From contig JBJEOH010000026.1 of the NCBI GenBank assembly GCA_051880615.1, forward strand, positions 62,001 to 126,000: a stretch of DNA of 64,000 bases, in the 5' to 3' direction. Made by a program: the position numbers and the translations under genes. Numbering within the stretch: the first letter of the stretch is position 1; each line of letters starts with the position of its first letter. Shown here piece after piece: positions 1-8,903 of this stretch. This DNA comes from UBA7067 sp051880615 (lineage in GTDB: Bacteria > Bacillota > Clostridia > Oscillospirales > Acutalibacteraceae). The notes under the pieces are model-generated. The model worked only from the letters and a program-made list of their open reading frames with translations. It ran no database searches and was not told the origin of the DNA.

Positions 1-1
1 A

Positions 2-253
2 GTAGGCAGCAAGGTCAACGCTGTTATTTTACCATATGAAGCAATAAAATATGATGAGAGCGGTGACGAGTATGTGTTGTGCTATTCATCAGCTGGAATC
101 TGCGAAAAGCGGCAGATAAAAACAGGTGAAGATTATAAAAATGGGGTAGAGGTCCTTTCCGGAATTGATGAAAACGAGCTGATTATTTCATCACCTGAAG
201 GTATAGCTGAACAGTCATTTGCAAAAGCGACGGAGGAAGAAGATGATGATTGA
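2..253 (+). CDS. C-terminal end of an efflux periplasmic-adaptor-like protein (partial)
   Basis: An open frame enters from the left edge and stops at TGA 251-253, giving about 83 residues ending in an acidic EEEDDD tail. The readable part (VNAVILPYEAIKYDESGDEY, later VEVLSGIDENELIISSP) resembles the last beta-barrel and membrane-proximal region of HlyD/MacA-type membrane fusion proteins, where 'vp..Av......V.v......r.V..G.....veI.sGL..Gd.Vi' is usual. The last codons overlap the following permease start by 11 nt, so the two are translationally coupled. An ATPase gene was probably also part of the unit but lies outside the window or elsewhere. The adaptor call rests on the C-terminus and on the MacB-type neighbour only. 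Confidence 0.6.
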   Translation, partial: VGSKVNAVILPYEAIKYDESGDEYVLCYSSAGICEKRQIKTGEDYKNGVEVLSGIDENELIISSPEGIAEQSFAKATEEEDDD

Positions 254-1430
254 TACTCTGTCCTATGCTGTTCGCAATATTTTTCGCAAAAAAAGCAGAA
301 CTGCCCTGACTATGATTGGCATAATTATCGGTGTTACTTCTGTAATTATCATCAGCTGTATAAGTGCTTGCGGCACTAAGGCTGTAAATAACGAGCTTGA
401 CAGCTTAGGATTGAGCGGAATAAATATTTCCGTCAAGGAAGGTAAAAGCCTGCCATTGACAAACGATGAACTTGAAATTATTTCTTCAAACAATTCTGTT
501 GAAACCGCAACACCTGTTATGGCTCTGCCATCAACCTTTTTACTCGGAGATGCCGGCACCGAGGTGATAACCTGGGGAATTAATGAAACTGCGCAGGAAA
601 CTGTTTCGCTTGATGTGTTGTACGGAAGATTCTTTGATAAGAATGATATTGCGTCATCAGCAAGGGTTTGTATGGTTGACAAGGCGTTTTCAAATCAGAA
701 TTTCAATACTGATAATATCGTAGGAAAAAATATAAAGGTAGATATTAACGGTGCTGTTGAAGAATACAAGATTATTGGAGTATTAAAGACCGGCAACGGA
801 ATGCTGCAAAGCGCTCTGACAGGTTATGTTCCGAGCTTTGTTTATATTCCTTATACAACCGCCGCTGAAATTACCGGAAAGAGCAATTATAATCAGATCT
901 TTACTAAAATAAACGACGGTGTTGATATTGATGAGCTGTCAGAAAGAATTACTAAGTCACTTAACAATTCACAGGGCGTTGATGACGGCTACACAGCGAG
1001 CAATATGGCTAAACAGAGAGATATTCTCACAAATATACTAAGCATTGTAACGCTGGTGCTGACAGCTATCGGAGCACTATCTCTGTTCGTCGCAGGGCTG
1101 AGCATAATGACAGTAATGCTTGTGTCGGTTTCTGAAAGAAAAAGAGAGATCGGAATAAAAAAGTCAATCGGTGCGTCTAAAAAGAAGATAGTGTCGGAAT
1201 TTTTAGCCGAGGCTTTTTTACTTTCTTTTTTCGGAGCGATAATTGGCGTTGTAATCGGCTTAATTATTTCTTATGCCGGTATTTCAATGATGAATATGAC
1301 TTTAATAATAGACTGGAATTCAATCTTTTTTACCGTGATTTTTTCTGTAATTTCAGGAATAGTGTTCGGTGTATATCCGTCTGTCAAAGCTGCAAAGCTA
1401 AAACCTATAGACGCACTGAAGTATGAATAA
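243..1430 (+). CDS. MacB/FtsX-type ABC transporter permease
   Basis: 395 residues. The start is ATG 243, with GGAGG six bases upstream at 232-236; a longer frame from 219 has no such signal. The order is typical of MacB-family permeases: a first membrane segment after the motif RNIFRKKSRTALTMIGIIIG, a large extracytoplasmic domain (about residues 50-270), then three membrane segments separated by the cytoplasmic SERKREIGIKKSIGASKK loop that couples to the ATPase, ending in the usual P-S-V-K-A-A-K-L-K-P-I-D-A-L-K-Y-E. The family exports macrolides, peptides or lipoproteins with an ATPase and an adaptor. The adaptor end is directly upstream; no ATPase gene is visible here, so the substrate is unknown. 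Confidence 0.85.
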   Translation: MMIDTLSYAVRNIFRKKSRTALTMIGIIIGVTSVIIISCISACGTKAVNNELDSLGLSGINISVKEGKSLPLTNDELEIISSNNSVETATPVMALPSTFLLGDAGTEVITWGINETAQETVSLDVLYGRFFDKNDIASSARVCMVDKAFSNQNFNTDNIVGKNIKVDINGAVEEYKIIGVLKTGNGMLQSALTGYVPSFVYIPYTTAAEITGKSNYNQIFTKINDGVDIDELSERITKSLNNSQGVDDGYTASNMAKQRDILTNILSIVTLVLTAIGALSLFVAGLSIMTVMLVSVSERKREIGIKKSIGASKKKIVSEFLAEAFLLSFFGAIIGVVIGLIISYAGISMMNMTLIIDWNSIFFTVIFSVISGIVFGVYPSVKAAKLKPIDALKYE

Positions 1431-1447
1431 ACGGAGTTAACAGACAT

Positions 1448-2188
1448 ATGCAAAATCCTAATTTACCGCAAAACAAAATTACTGTTGCAGTGATTTCGCC
1501 GCAATATAACTATATTACAACCGAGCTTGAACGACTTGATATAAAGGTGATTTCAAGCGTTGAAGCTGATGATTTACCGTACAATGAAAGATATCACGCT
1601 GATATGCAAATTCATAATATTGAAAATAAAACCTATCTCCTGCGAAACAGTTGTTCGGTTTTAAAAAAATCGCTTGTAGATATTAATGATAACGCAAAAA
1701 TAATAATTGAAGAAAAAAGTATTACAAATAAATATCCGTATAATATAAGCTTGAACGGAGCTTTTATCGGAGATTATTATATATGTAAAAAAAGCCACAG
1801 CAACACTGAATTGCTGAGGCTTTACATAAATAACGGAGTTCAGATAATTGATGTTAATCAGGGATATGCAAAATGCTCAACAGTAATTATAAGCAATAAC
1901 GCAATAATTACAGATGATGAAGCAATTTACAAAAAATGTAAAACCATTGCCAATATTGACGCTTTAAAAATTTCAAAAGGCTCAGTAATGCTTGACGGAT
2001 ATAATTACGGATTCATCGGCGGCTGTTGCTTTAAAATAGATAAAAATATATTGGCGTTTTGCGGAGATGTAAAAACGCACAGAGATTATGATAACATAAA
2101 AGCTTTCTGCAAAAACTACAGTGTAGATGTGTTGAACCTGAGCAATAAGCCGCTTGTAGATGTCGGAGGCGCTGTGGCGCTAATATAG
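1448..2188 (+). CDS. GME-fold protein, DUF6873-like, function unknown
   Basis: 246 residues, soluble, no signal peptide. The start ATG 1448 has GGAG at 1433-1436. The C-terminal two thirds carry regularly spaced motifs: GAFIGDYYICKKS, IDVNQGYAKCSTVII, ITDD, GYNYGFIGGCC, FCGD and DVGG. To me these match the DUF6873 family, thought to adopt the guanidino-modifying-enzyme (arginine deiminase-like) fold. This is recognition by memory, not by search. A Cys in the GGCC motif and an Asp in FCGD could be active-site residues, but no substrate can be named. It follows the permease by 17 nt and may be cotranscribed; a hairpin terminator follows at 2215-2247. Confidence 0.6.
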   Translation: MQNPNLPQNKITVAVISPQYNYITTELERLDIKVISSVEADDLPYNERYHADMQIHNIENKTYLLRNSCSVLKKSLVDINDNAKIIIEEKSITNKYPYNISLNGAFIGDYYICKKSHSNTELLRLYINNGVQIIDVNQGYAKCSTVIISNNAIITDDEAIYKKCKTIANIDALKISKGSVMLDGYNYGFIGGCCFKIDKNILAFCGDVKTHRDYDNIKAFCKNYSVDVLNLSNKPLVDVGGAVALI

Positions 2189-2214
2189 CGTTATTTAATT
2201 ATTTTATCTCCCCT

Positions 2215-2247
2215 AAACTACACAAAATATTCATTTTGTGTAGTTTT
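2215..2247 (+). terminator. Rho-independent terminator after the DUF6873-like gene
   Basis: A perfect 13-bp inverted repeat (AAACTACACAAAA at 2215-2227, complement at 2234-2246) with a 6-nt loop ends in a short T run. It lies 27 nt past the stop codon and separates the left operon from the recombinase gene. Confidence 0.7.
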
Positions 2248-2302
2248 AATAATTGATTTCTCCCTGCCTCTGTGTTATCATTTATATGAAAGCGGTGGTA
2301 AA

Positions 2303-3280
2303 ATGAACAGCAAATATATTTTTGAAGCACCTGAAGTTATTAAGGATTTTCTCGGCTACTTACAGAACATCAAGGGTAAATCTCAAAAAACTGTCGAGGA
2401 ATACTACCTTGACCTAAGAACCTTCTTCAGATACATAAAAATTCTTAAGGGCCGTGAAAAGCCTGACGCTGAATTTGATAAGATACAGATTACAGATGTT
2501 GATCTTGATTTAATTAAATCTGTAACTCTTACGGATATTTATTCGTTTATGGATTATGCAATTAACGACAGACAGAACAACGCCAAAACCCGTTCACGCA
2601 AAACCTCAAGCATAAAATCCTTTTTCTCGTATCTTGCAAACAAGAAATGTCTTATAGCAACAAATCCCGCTGAAGAGCTTGAGGTGCCTAAAACAAAAAA
2701 GGCTCTGCCAAAGTTTTTGACCTTGGAGCAAAGTATTGAGCTGTTAAACAGCGTTGACGGCAAGTATAAGGAACGAGATTACTGTATACTGACAATCTTC
2801 TTAAATTGCGGTCTCAGACTTTCAGAGCTTGTTGGGCTTAATATTAACGATATTAATTTATCTGATAATATTATGACTGTTACAGGTAAAGGCAATAAAC
2901 AGCGAATTGTGTATTTGAATGATGCCTGCGTATCGGCCCTTAAGAATTACTTAGCTGTACGGCCTAATGATACAAAGGAAAAAAATGCTCTTTTTATCAG
3001 TCACATTAAAAAGCGTATGGGCAATCAAGCTGTTCAGGATGTTGTATATAAATATCTAAAAAAAATTGGACTTGACGGCAACGGCTATTCGGTTCATAAG
3101 CTAAGGCACACTGCAGCCACCCTGATGTATCAACACGGAAATGTTGACATAAGAGTTTTGCAGGAAATGCTCGGACACGAAAACCTTGGTACGACAGAAA
3201 TTTACACACATCTGTCAAGTGAGCAGCTTGAAAATGCGGCTGAGGCAAATCCTTTGTCAAAGGTGAAAGCAAAAAAGTAA
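2303..3280 (+). CDS. Tyrosine recombinase, XerC/XerD type
   Basis: 325 residues. The N-terminal SAM-like DNA-binding domain is about residues 10-125 and the catalytic domain about 135-310. Catalytic residues are visible: Arg172 in GLRLSEL, Lys196 in the beta-hairpin GKGNKQR, His265 and Arg268 in HKLRHT, His292 in LGHENLG and nucleophile Tyr301 in EIYTHL. Length and motif spacing match housekeeping Xer recombinases, which resolve chromosome dimers at dif; stand-alone integrases share them too. No phage genes, att repeats or excisionase lie nearby, so a chromosomal role is favoured. XerC and XerD cannot be told apart here. The Shine-Dalgarno (GGTGG) is weak. It is a single-gene unit between two terminators. 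Confidence 0.85.
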   Translation: MNSKYIFEAPEVIKDFLGYLQNIKGKSQKTVEEYYLDLRTFFRYIKILKGREKPDAEFDKIQITDVDLDLIKSVTLTDIYSFMDYAINDRQNNAKTRSRKTSSIKSFFSYLANKKCLIATNPAEELEVPKTKKALPKFLTLEQSIELLNSVDGKYKERDYCILTIFLNCGLRLSELVGLNINDINLSDNIMTVTGKGNKQRIVYLNDACVSALKNYLAVRPNDTKEKNALFISHIKKRMGNQAVQDVVYKYLKKIGLDGNGYSVHKLRHTAATLMYQHGNVDIRVLQEMLGHENLGTTEIYTHLSSEQLENAAEANPLSKVKAKK

Positions 3281-3313
3281 CCTATTCCCTGCCTTAGGTC
3301 AATATAATATATA

Positions 3314-3347
3314 AATGGGACTGTCTATTCTGACAGCCCCATTTTTT
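3314..3347. terminator. Terminator after the recombinase gene, possibly bidirectional
   Basis: The stem is ATGGGACTGTC (3314-3324) against GACAGCCCCAT (3332-3342) with one mismatch, followed by TTTTTT. It sits between the convergent recombinase and C-S lyase genes, so it may also serve the minus strand, though it lacks an A run on that side. Confidence 0.65.
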
Positions 3348-3359
3348 AGTATGCTAATA

Positions 3360-4631
3360 TTACAAAAGTCCCTCTTTAAGCATTGACTGCGCAGCGAGCA
3401 TTATGCCTGTTTTTCCTGCCGGGAAGTTCACTCCGCCCTGCATCCAGCAGGCATATGGTTCTCTGAGCGGTGCATCGGCGGAAAGCTCTATTGACGAGCC
3501 AAGCGTAAATGCGCCTGCTGCCATTATTACCTTACAGTTGTATCCGGGCATATCCCACGGCTCGGGCTCAACAAATGAATCAATCGGAGCAGCCTTCTGG
3601 ATTCCCTTGCAAAAGGCAATGAGAGCCTCAGGTGATTTAAGCTTAATCACCTGAATTATATCTCCTCTGACTTCATTATAGCGCGGAGAAACCTCATAGC
3701 CTAATATTTCAAACATAGCAGAAGCAAAAACAGCCGTTTTGAGCGCTTCACAGCTTGCTATCGGGGCGTTATAAGCACCCATAAAAAGCTCACGGTTGTG
3801 ACCTAAAGTTGCGCCGATTTCCTTACCTGTTGCGGGTGTTGTCAATCGGCAGGCACAAAGTTCAACCAAATCCTTTCTTCCAGCTATATATCCTCCTGTC
3901 GGCGCAATTCCACCGCCGGGATTTTTAATAAGCGAGCCGGCCATCAGGTCCACGCCGTGCATAAGCGGCTGCTCAATCTCGACAAATTCACCATAGCAGT
4001 TATCGAGCATTACAATGCAGTCGGGTGCCTGTTTTTTTGCAATAGCTGCTATTTTTGCAATTTCATCGCAGGTAAGCGAAGGTCTTGTGCTGTAGCCACG
4101 GGAGCGCTGTATGTAAACCATTTTAATCGACGGTGTTACTGCCGTTTCTATAGCCTCATAGTCAGGTCTTTCATCAGTGGTAAGAGGTACTTCGCCGTAT
4201 TCAATTCCAAAGTCCTTCAGGTTACCGTTACCGTCTCCCTCACCGTTTATTCCGATAACAGGGTGAATTGTATCATAAGGAGTTCCTGTAACAGAAAGCA
4301 TTTTATCGCCGGGTCTCAACACTCCGAATAGTGCAACCTCAAGTGTGTGAGTTCCGCTGACAAAATTGTATCTAACCAAAGCGTCCTGTGCGTCAAAAAC
4401 GGTTGCATATATTTTATCGAGTACATCTCTTCCTCTGTCACCGTAGCCGTAACCCGTTGTCGGCATGAGATGGCTTTCGCTTGCTTCTGCCTGTTGAAAA
4501 GCATAGAGCATTTTATTCTGGTTATATTCCTTAATTTCATCAATTTTTTCAAGTTCTTCTTTGCACAGGTTGAGTGCCTGCTTTGACACTTCGATAATTT
4601 TATCGTCAAATTTAAAAAAGCTGTTTTCCAT
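3360..4631 (-). CDS. PLP-dependent methionine gamma-lyase family protein (aluminium resistance type, YnbB-like)
   Basis: 423 residues, fold type I PLP enzyme. The pyridine-ring Asp is Asp210 (VMLDNCYGEF) and the Schiff-base lysine is Lys236 (SLIKNPGGG). The motifs GYGYGDRGRDVLD, FVSGTHTLEVALFGVLRPGD and PTGGYIAGR are characteristic of the Met_gamma_lyase/'aluminum resistance protein' family found across Firmicutes. True substrates of this family are poorly known; C-S lyase activity is inferred from its relation to Cys/Met metabolism enzymes. It is the last gene of the murD operon, 18 nt after the acetyltransferase gene. ATG 4631 has AAGGAG at a normal distance. Confidence 0.85.
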   Translation of the reverse strand: MENSFFKFDDKIIEVSKQALNLCKEELEKIDEIKEYNQNKMLYAFQQAEASESHLMPTTGYGYGDRGRDVLDKIYATVFDAQDALVRYNFVSGTHTLEVALFGVLRPGDKMLSVTGTPYDTIHPVIGINGEGDGNGNLKDFGIEYGEVPLTTDERPDYEAIETAVTPSIKMVYIQRSRGYSTRPSLTCDEIAKIAAIAKKQAPDCIVMLDNCYGEFVEIEQPLMHGVDLMAGSLIKNPGGGIAPTGGYIAGRKDLVELCACRLTTPATGKEIGATLGHNRELFMGAYNAPIASCEALKTAVFASAMFEILGYEVSPRYNEVRGDIIQVIKLKSPEALIAFCKGIQKAAPIDSFVEPEPWDMPGYNCKVIMAAGAFTLGSSIELSADAPLREPYACWMQGGVNFPAGKTGIMLAAQSMLKEGLL

Positions 4632-4649
4632 TTTAACTCCTTATAAAAA

Positions 4650-5390
4650 TTATAATATTATTTCCTGCCATTTTCCTGCAGCGACAAAACCAAGCGGATA
4701 ATAGAAGTCAAACAGGCTGTTATCGTTGATTTGCAGGTAAATGTTTTCTATTCCAAAGTAGTGAATCCTGTCTATTAAGCTATAAATTGCGCAGGAGGCA
4801 TATCCTCTGTTCCTGCTGTGTTCATCGGTGCAAACTGCTGAAATTACTGCTCCCTCTTTACACATAAAAGGCGCTACAGCGCACGAAACGGCATGATTTT
4901 CTTCTTCATACACAATACTTGAAGCGGCACAGCCGTGACGCACTCTGTGTGATAAATCGACATAAAGCTCATCAAAATCTGTCACTGATGCGAAGTCGTT
5001 CATATTACTTTTCAGCAAGGGAAAAATATCACGCAGGTTGTCACACAATACTATTTTTTGTTTTTTATCGGTAAAAGTAATATTTGTGCCGTTGTATTTA
5101 AGAATGTACCCATCTGATTTACATCCGATTGAAAACTGAAGTTCTCCGCTGCAGAGTATAGTTTTTATGCCTGTCATTTTACAAAAATCTGATAAGAGAT
5201 TTTCGTCGGGCATGATTTGCCCGTCGAGTATCAAAACGCTTCCGATTTTAGCCATATGGCTTGAACTATCGGTGTCAATATAGAAGCTGCAAATATCTGT
5301 ATTACAGTAAGCATTATGTAACGCCTTAATCCTTATTCCAAAGGGATTTAAGGCGCTAATTTTTTCGCTTTCATTTAATGTTCTTATCAT
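4650..5390 (-). CDS. GNAT-family N-acetyltransferase
   Basis: 246 residues from ATG 5390, which overlaps the stop of the upstream aminopeptidase by one base (TAATG). A 34-residue longer frame would run far into that gene and is not used. The C-terminal half (about 160-246) shows the GNAT core: a beta-strand SAVCTDEHSRNRGYASCAIYSL, where R-N-R-G-Y-A is the acetyl-CoA pyrophosphate loop (R/Q-x-x-G-x-A), then NIYLQINDNSLFDFYYPLGF, the usual 'N..a...Y...GF' ending. The N-terminal half is not recognised. The acceptor substrate is unknown; coupling to two aminopeptidases suggests amino acid or peptide metabolism. Confidence 0.75.
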   Translation of the reverse strand: MIRTLNESEKISALNPFGIRIKALHNAYCNTDICSFYIDTDSSSHMAKIGSVLILDGQIMPDENLLSDFCKMTGIKTILCSGELQFSIGCKSDGYILKYNGTNITFTDKKQKIVLCDNLRDIFPLLKSNMNDFASVTDFDELYVDLSHRVRHGCAASSIVYEEENHAVSCAVAPFMCKEGAVISAVCTDEHSRNRGYASCAIYSLIDRIHYFGIENIYLQINDNSLFDFYYPLGFVAAGKWQEIIL

Positions 5391-6415
5391 TACAGTACGG
5401 CAAGCTTCATCGCCATCTCTTTTACAATATCGAGTGAGCTTGCCAAGTCCTCCATAGAGATAAGTCCTGTTTGCGAATGAATATATCTGCATGGCAGAGA
5501 AACTGCCATCGTGCGAACACCGGACCGTGAGGTGTGGATTGCTCCTGCATCATTTCCGCCTGCTACAGCTCTTTTTAGCTGAACCTTAATATTCTTTTCC
5601 TCTGCTGTTTTCAGGGCAAGCTGTAAGCACTCCTTATCGTATATGGTACTTCTGTCCATAAAGGACAGTACTGCACCGTCACCGACACTGCAAACGGTAT
5701 TGGTTTCGTCACATCCCGGAATATCCGATGCTGTGGTAGCCTCAACAACTATTGCAAAATCAGGTTCAAGTGTATATGCCGCCGCTTTTGCTCCACGCAA
5801 GCCGATTTCCTCCTGAACTACAAAAGAGCAGGTGATGTCATATTCAAGCTCCTGTCGAAGTATCTCTGTCAGGATAAAGCATCCTGCACGGTCATCAAGC
5901 GCCTTAGCCATTATTATTCCGTTATCATCGTTGTAGTTTGGTACGAATGAAACACTGTCACCGAGTGAAACATATTTTAAAGCTTCTTCCCTGCTGTCAG
6001 CGCCAATATCTACAACCATTTTCTCAACAGGAATAACAGAATCCTTTTCATCAGGCTTGAGCAGATGAACAGGCTTTACCGATACAACGCCGTTAATGCC
6101 GTTCCTACCGACAAGTACATTTTTTCCGTAAACAGCCTTTCGGTCTATTCCGCCTACAGTTTCAATCCTCAGCGTTCCATCTGAGTTTATATCGGTAACT
6201 ATAAAGCCTACCTCGTCCATATGAGCAGACAGTAGCACCTTGTTTTTCGCTCTGTTTCTGCCTTTTTTTGTAACAAGCAGATTACCCATACCGTCTGTTA
6301 TAATTTCAGCACCGCTGTCTCTGAGCCTTTTTTGAATAAGGTCACTCACGCTTTTTTCATCACCGGAAATTCCTCTTGCAAGGCACAGTTTTTTAAGAAA
6401 GGACAAATTCAGCAT
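5390..6415 (-). CDS. M42-family metallo-aminopeptidase (second of a tandem pair)
   Basis: 341 residues. M42 (glutamyl aminopeptidase/FrvX-like) dinuclear metal motifs are present: SAHMDEVGF (first metal His and Asp), ALDDRAGCF (bridging Asp), VQEEIGLRGAKAA (catalytic Glu pair), VVEAT and a late H in RYIHSQTG. These enzymes form cytosolic, often dodecameric, shells that trim short peptides from the N-terminus. It starts within the end of its paralogue (ATGCTGA, 7-nt overlap) and ends in the acetyltransferase start, so all three are coupled. No signal peptide. Confidence 0.9.
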   Translation of the reverse strand: MLNLSFLKKLCLARGISGDEKSVSDLIQKRLRDSGAEIITDGMGNLLVTKKGRNRAKNKVLLSAHMDEVGFIVTDINSDGTLRIETVGGIDRKAVYGKNVLVGRNGINGVVSVKPVHLLKPDEKDSVIPVEKMVVDIGADSREEALKYVSLGDSVSFVPNYNDDNGIIMAKALDDRAGCFILTEILRQELEYDITCSFVVQEEIGLRGAKAAAYTLEPDFAIVVEATTASDIPGCDETNTVCSVGDGAVLSFMDRSTIYDKECLQLALKTAEEKNIKVQLKRAVAGGNDAGAIHTSRSGVRTMAVSLPCRYIHSQTGLISMEDLASSLDIVKEMAMKLAVL

Positions 6416-7428
6416 ACGGCTATACTCCTCTCCAAAATATATTCAGCCAGCAGCTCGCCGGTTGCTGCAACATCGTTTAGTGATACAACCTCGGCGCCTG
6501 TGTGCATACTGCGAAGCGGTATTGAAACAAGACCTGTGCGTATGCCTCCTCTTGTGGAGGAAATCACATCTGCATTAGTTCCTGTTGCGCCGCCCATAAC
6601 CTCACACTGATATTTCATTTTCTTGACTTTAGCTGCGGTAATAAGCTTTTCGGTAATTTCCTTGTCAAGAACAGGTGAAATGCCTATCATTGGTCCTTCA
6701 TCCAGATTTCCGCTTTTTTCTGTCGGTACGCCGCTCTGCTTTGCAAAGGTTACATCAACTGCTATAGCTTCACTTGGGTAACAGCTGAAGGACGCTGTTT
6801 TTGCGCCAAGCATATTAACTTCTTCTCGTGTAGAAAGCGAGATTATTACCTTACAGTTTAATTCCTGCTTTTTCAGCAAATCGCCGCAGTACATAACCGC
6901 TGCAACTCCGGCACGGTTGTCAAGCGCCTTAGAAGTAACGCGGTTATTTAAAAGCTCTTTCGGCTGTCCGTCAAATACTATTCTGTCACCGAGAGATACA
7001 AGCTTTTTCAGCTTTTCTCCGCTAATCCCTGTATCAAACCAAAGGTTGTCTGCGGTAACAGCCTTTTCCTCGTTGCCTGATGACAGATGAGGCGGAGTTG
7101 AACAGCAAATGCAGGAAACAGGCTTATCGCCCAAAATTGTAAATCGTTCGGCTTGTAGAACTCGTCTGTCGATACCACCGCAGGGCGACGCTTTTACAAA
7201 GCCGTTTGAGTCTATGTGCGTTATAATCAGACCTATCTGGTCAATGTGGGCGTCAAGCATAATTGAATACTTAGCGTCAGTCTTGCCGAATTCAGCAATC
7301 AGGTTGCCGTTAGCGTCATTCTTGACATTAGCATAAGTCCCCAAAATCAGTTTGGCAATTTTGCTGACAGAGCCTTCCTCTCCGCTGACGCCGTTTGCCG
7401 AGCAAAGGTCAAAAAGTAAATTTTTCAT
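6409..7428 (-). CDS. M42-family metallo-aminopeptidase (first of a tandem pair)
   Basis: 339 residues, the same family as its downstream neighbour but clearly diverged. Metal and catalytic motifs: DAHIDQIGL, ALDNRAGVA, STREEVNMLGAKTA, VAVDVTF, and the final RSMHTGAEVV His. An insertion near residue 120 differs from the second copy. Two different subunits next to each other could form separate shells with different specificity or a mixed complex, as reported for archaeal TET peptidases; that is inference. ATG 7428 lies 17 nt after murD. Confidence 0.9.
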   Translation of the reverse strand: MKNLLFDLCSANGVSGEEGSVSKIAKLILGTYANVKNDANGNLIAEFGKTDAKYSIMLDAHIDQIGLIITHIDSNGFVKASPCGGIDRRVLQAERFTILGDKPVSCICCSTPPHLSSGNEEKAVTADNLWFDTGISGEKLKKLVSLGDRIVFDGQPKELLNNRVTSKALDNRAGVAAVMYCGDLLKKQELNCKVIISLSTREEVNMLGAKTASFSCYPSEAIAVDVTFAKQSGVPTEKSGNLDEGPMIGISPVLDKEITEKLITAAKVKKMKYQCEVMGGATGTNADVISSTRGGIRTGLVSIPLRSMHTGAEVVSLNDVAATGELLAEYILERSIAVC

Positions 7429-7445
7429 TCAGATCATTCTTTCAA

Positions 7446-8837
7446 TCAAAGGTTATTGACAATGGACTTGAAGTGCTTTCCTCTTTCATCGAAGTTCTTA
7501 TATAAATCAAAGCTGGCACTTGCCGGTGACATTGACACAATATCGCCGCTGACTGCATTTTCAGCTGCTGCTTTTACAGCCTCGATCATATTTGCAACAT
7601 TTATGATTTTGATTTCATCGGGGTTATAGTTGTCAGCCTCTTTTACAGCCTTTTCAATTTTAGGTGCTGTAGCTCCCATTAAAATAAGGGTTTTGACCTT
7701 GTCGTTGATAACAGGGCCAAGCGGCTCGTAAGGGATTTTTTTGTCGTAGCCGCCTGCTATAAGAATTATCTTAAAGTCATAAAGCGACAAAGTACCCAAA
7801 GCAGTTCTTGTAGGGCTTGATGCGATAGAGTCGTTATAATATTTTACACCGTTAAGCTCGCGGACAAATTCTGCTCTGTGCTCAACACCGCCGAAGTCTT
7901 TTGCGACCTTTACAATATTTTCTACGCTTACCATTTCCCATACTGCCGAGATTGCCGCAAGGTAATTTTCGACATTGTGAAGTCCCGGAATTTTAATATC
8001 GCATGCGTTCATAACAGGAGTAGTTTTTCCGTTTTCAGCATAAAATATACAGCCGTTCTCATCACAGTATGCACCGTTTTGAACAGATGATTTTCTTGAG
8101 AATTTCAATATCTTTCCTCTGCAATCATCTTCAAAGCTGTTTGAAATTTCATTGTCAAGATTGAGAACAGCTTTGCCAAATGCGCTTTGGTGAAGCACAA
8201 TATTTTTCTTCGAGTCTATGTACTCCTGCATATCCTTATGTATATCAAGGTGATTCGGTGCGAGATTTGTTACTACTGCCACATCAGGGCTTTCACGCAT
8301 TGAAATAAGCTGGAAACTTGACAGCTCAACAACGGCTACATCGTCCTTTGTAATCTCCTCTATTTGAGGCAAAAGAGGCGTACCGATATTTCCGCCGAGG
8401 AACACCTTTTTGCCTTCAGCCTTAAGGAATTCGGATATAATTGTTGTTGTTGTCGTTTTGCCGTCACTTCCTGTAACAGCTATAATCTTGCAGGGACAAA
8501 GCTCAAAGAAAAGCTCCATTTCAGATGTTACGACAACGCCGCGTTTTTTGAAGCGTTCAAGCTCGTCCATATGAAACCTCATACCCGGAGTTCTGAAAAG
8601 AATATCAATATCGTCAAGCTCCAAGTATTTCTCGCCGAGCGACAAAACAGCACCTGCTTCTTTAGCAAGCTGAGCATTTTCGCCGAGTGCGGCTTCATCT
8701 CTTTTATCACAGGCAATAACCTCTGCCCCATATTTTTTGAATAAATTAATCAAATGTAAATTACTCGTGCCAATTCCGCAAAGAGCAATTTTTTTACCGT
8801 TAAAGGTTTTTAAGAAATCAACTGCGTTATGATTCAT
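7446..8837 (-). CDS. murD: UDP-N-acetylmuramoyl-L-alanine--D-glutamate ligase
   Basis: 463 residues from ATG 8837. A 22-residue longer frame is rejected because it would run through the promoter at 8875-8903 and the family N-terminus fits MNHNAVDFLK. MurD adds D-Glu to UDP-MurNAc-L-Ala in the cytosol during peptidoglycan precursor synthesis. Visible: the N-terminal Rossmann part (ALCGIGTSNLHLINLF), the ATP loop VTGSDGKTTTTTII, the substrate region NLAPNHLDIH, and the C-terminal domain with NDSIASSPTRTALGTL and ILIAGGYDKKIPYEPL. It leads the minus-strand operon and is not inside a dcw cluster, which is less usual. Confidence 0.95.
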   Translation of the reverse strand: MNHNAVDFLKTFNGKKIALCGIGTSNLHLINLFKKYGAEVIACDKRDEAALGENAQLAKEAGAVLSLGEKYLELDDIDILFRTPGMRFHMDELERFKKRGVVVTSEMELFFELCPCKIIAVTGSDGKTTTTTIISEFLKAEGKKVFLGGNIGTPLLPQIEEITKDDVAVVELSSFQLISMRESPDVAVVTNLAPNHLDIHKDMQEYIDSKKNIVLHQSAFGKAVLNLDNEISNSFEDDCRGKILKFSRKSSVQNGAYCDENGCIFYAENGKTTPVMNACDIKIPGLHNVENYLAAISAVWEMVSVENIVKVAKDFGGVEHRAEFVRELNGVKYYNDSIASSPTRTALGTLSLYDFKIILIAGGYDKKIPYEPLGPVINDKVKTLILMGATAPKIEKAVKEADNYNPDEIKIINVANMIEAVKAAAENAVSGDIVSMSPASASFDLYKNFDERGKHFKSIVNNL

Positions 8838-8874
8838 AACATTAACGACCTTTCTCATTCTATTTCCGCATATA

Positions 8875-8903
8875 ATTATACTTTTTTTGTCAGGAAATAT
8901 CAA
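8875..8903 (-). promoter_or_regulatory. Sigma-A promoter of the murD operon
   Basis: Minus strand: -35 TTGATA (8903-8898), 17-nt spacer, -10 TATAAT (8880-8875). The expected start is near 8868, leaving a 5' leader of about 30 nt before murD. Confidence 0.65.

Noticed and set aside
219..242. Upstream ATG-independent start adding eight residues to the first permease
   Set aside because: GGAGG sits six bases before ATG 243, and the extra residues do not fit the family N-terminus.
263..682. Open frames on the strand opposite the first permease and similar antisense frames elsewhere
   Set aside because: They mirror codon structure of the clear genes, lack ribosome sites and show no family motifs.
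2303..3280. Tyrosine recombinase as a sign of an integrated mobile element
   Set aside because: No excisionase, phage or conjugation genes, no direct repeats and no tRNA next to it; length and motifs fit a housekeeping Xer protein.
8838..8903. N-terminal extension of murD
   Set aside because: It would translate through the -35/-10 promoter elements, and MurD proteins start close to residue 23 of that frame.
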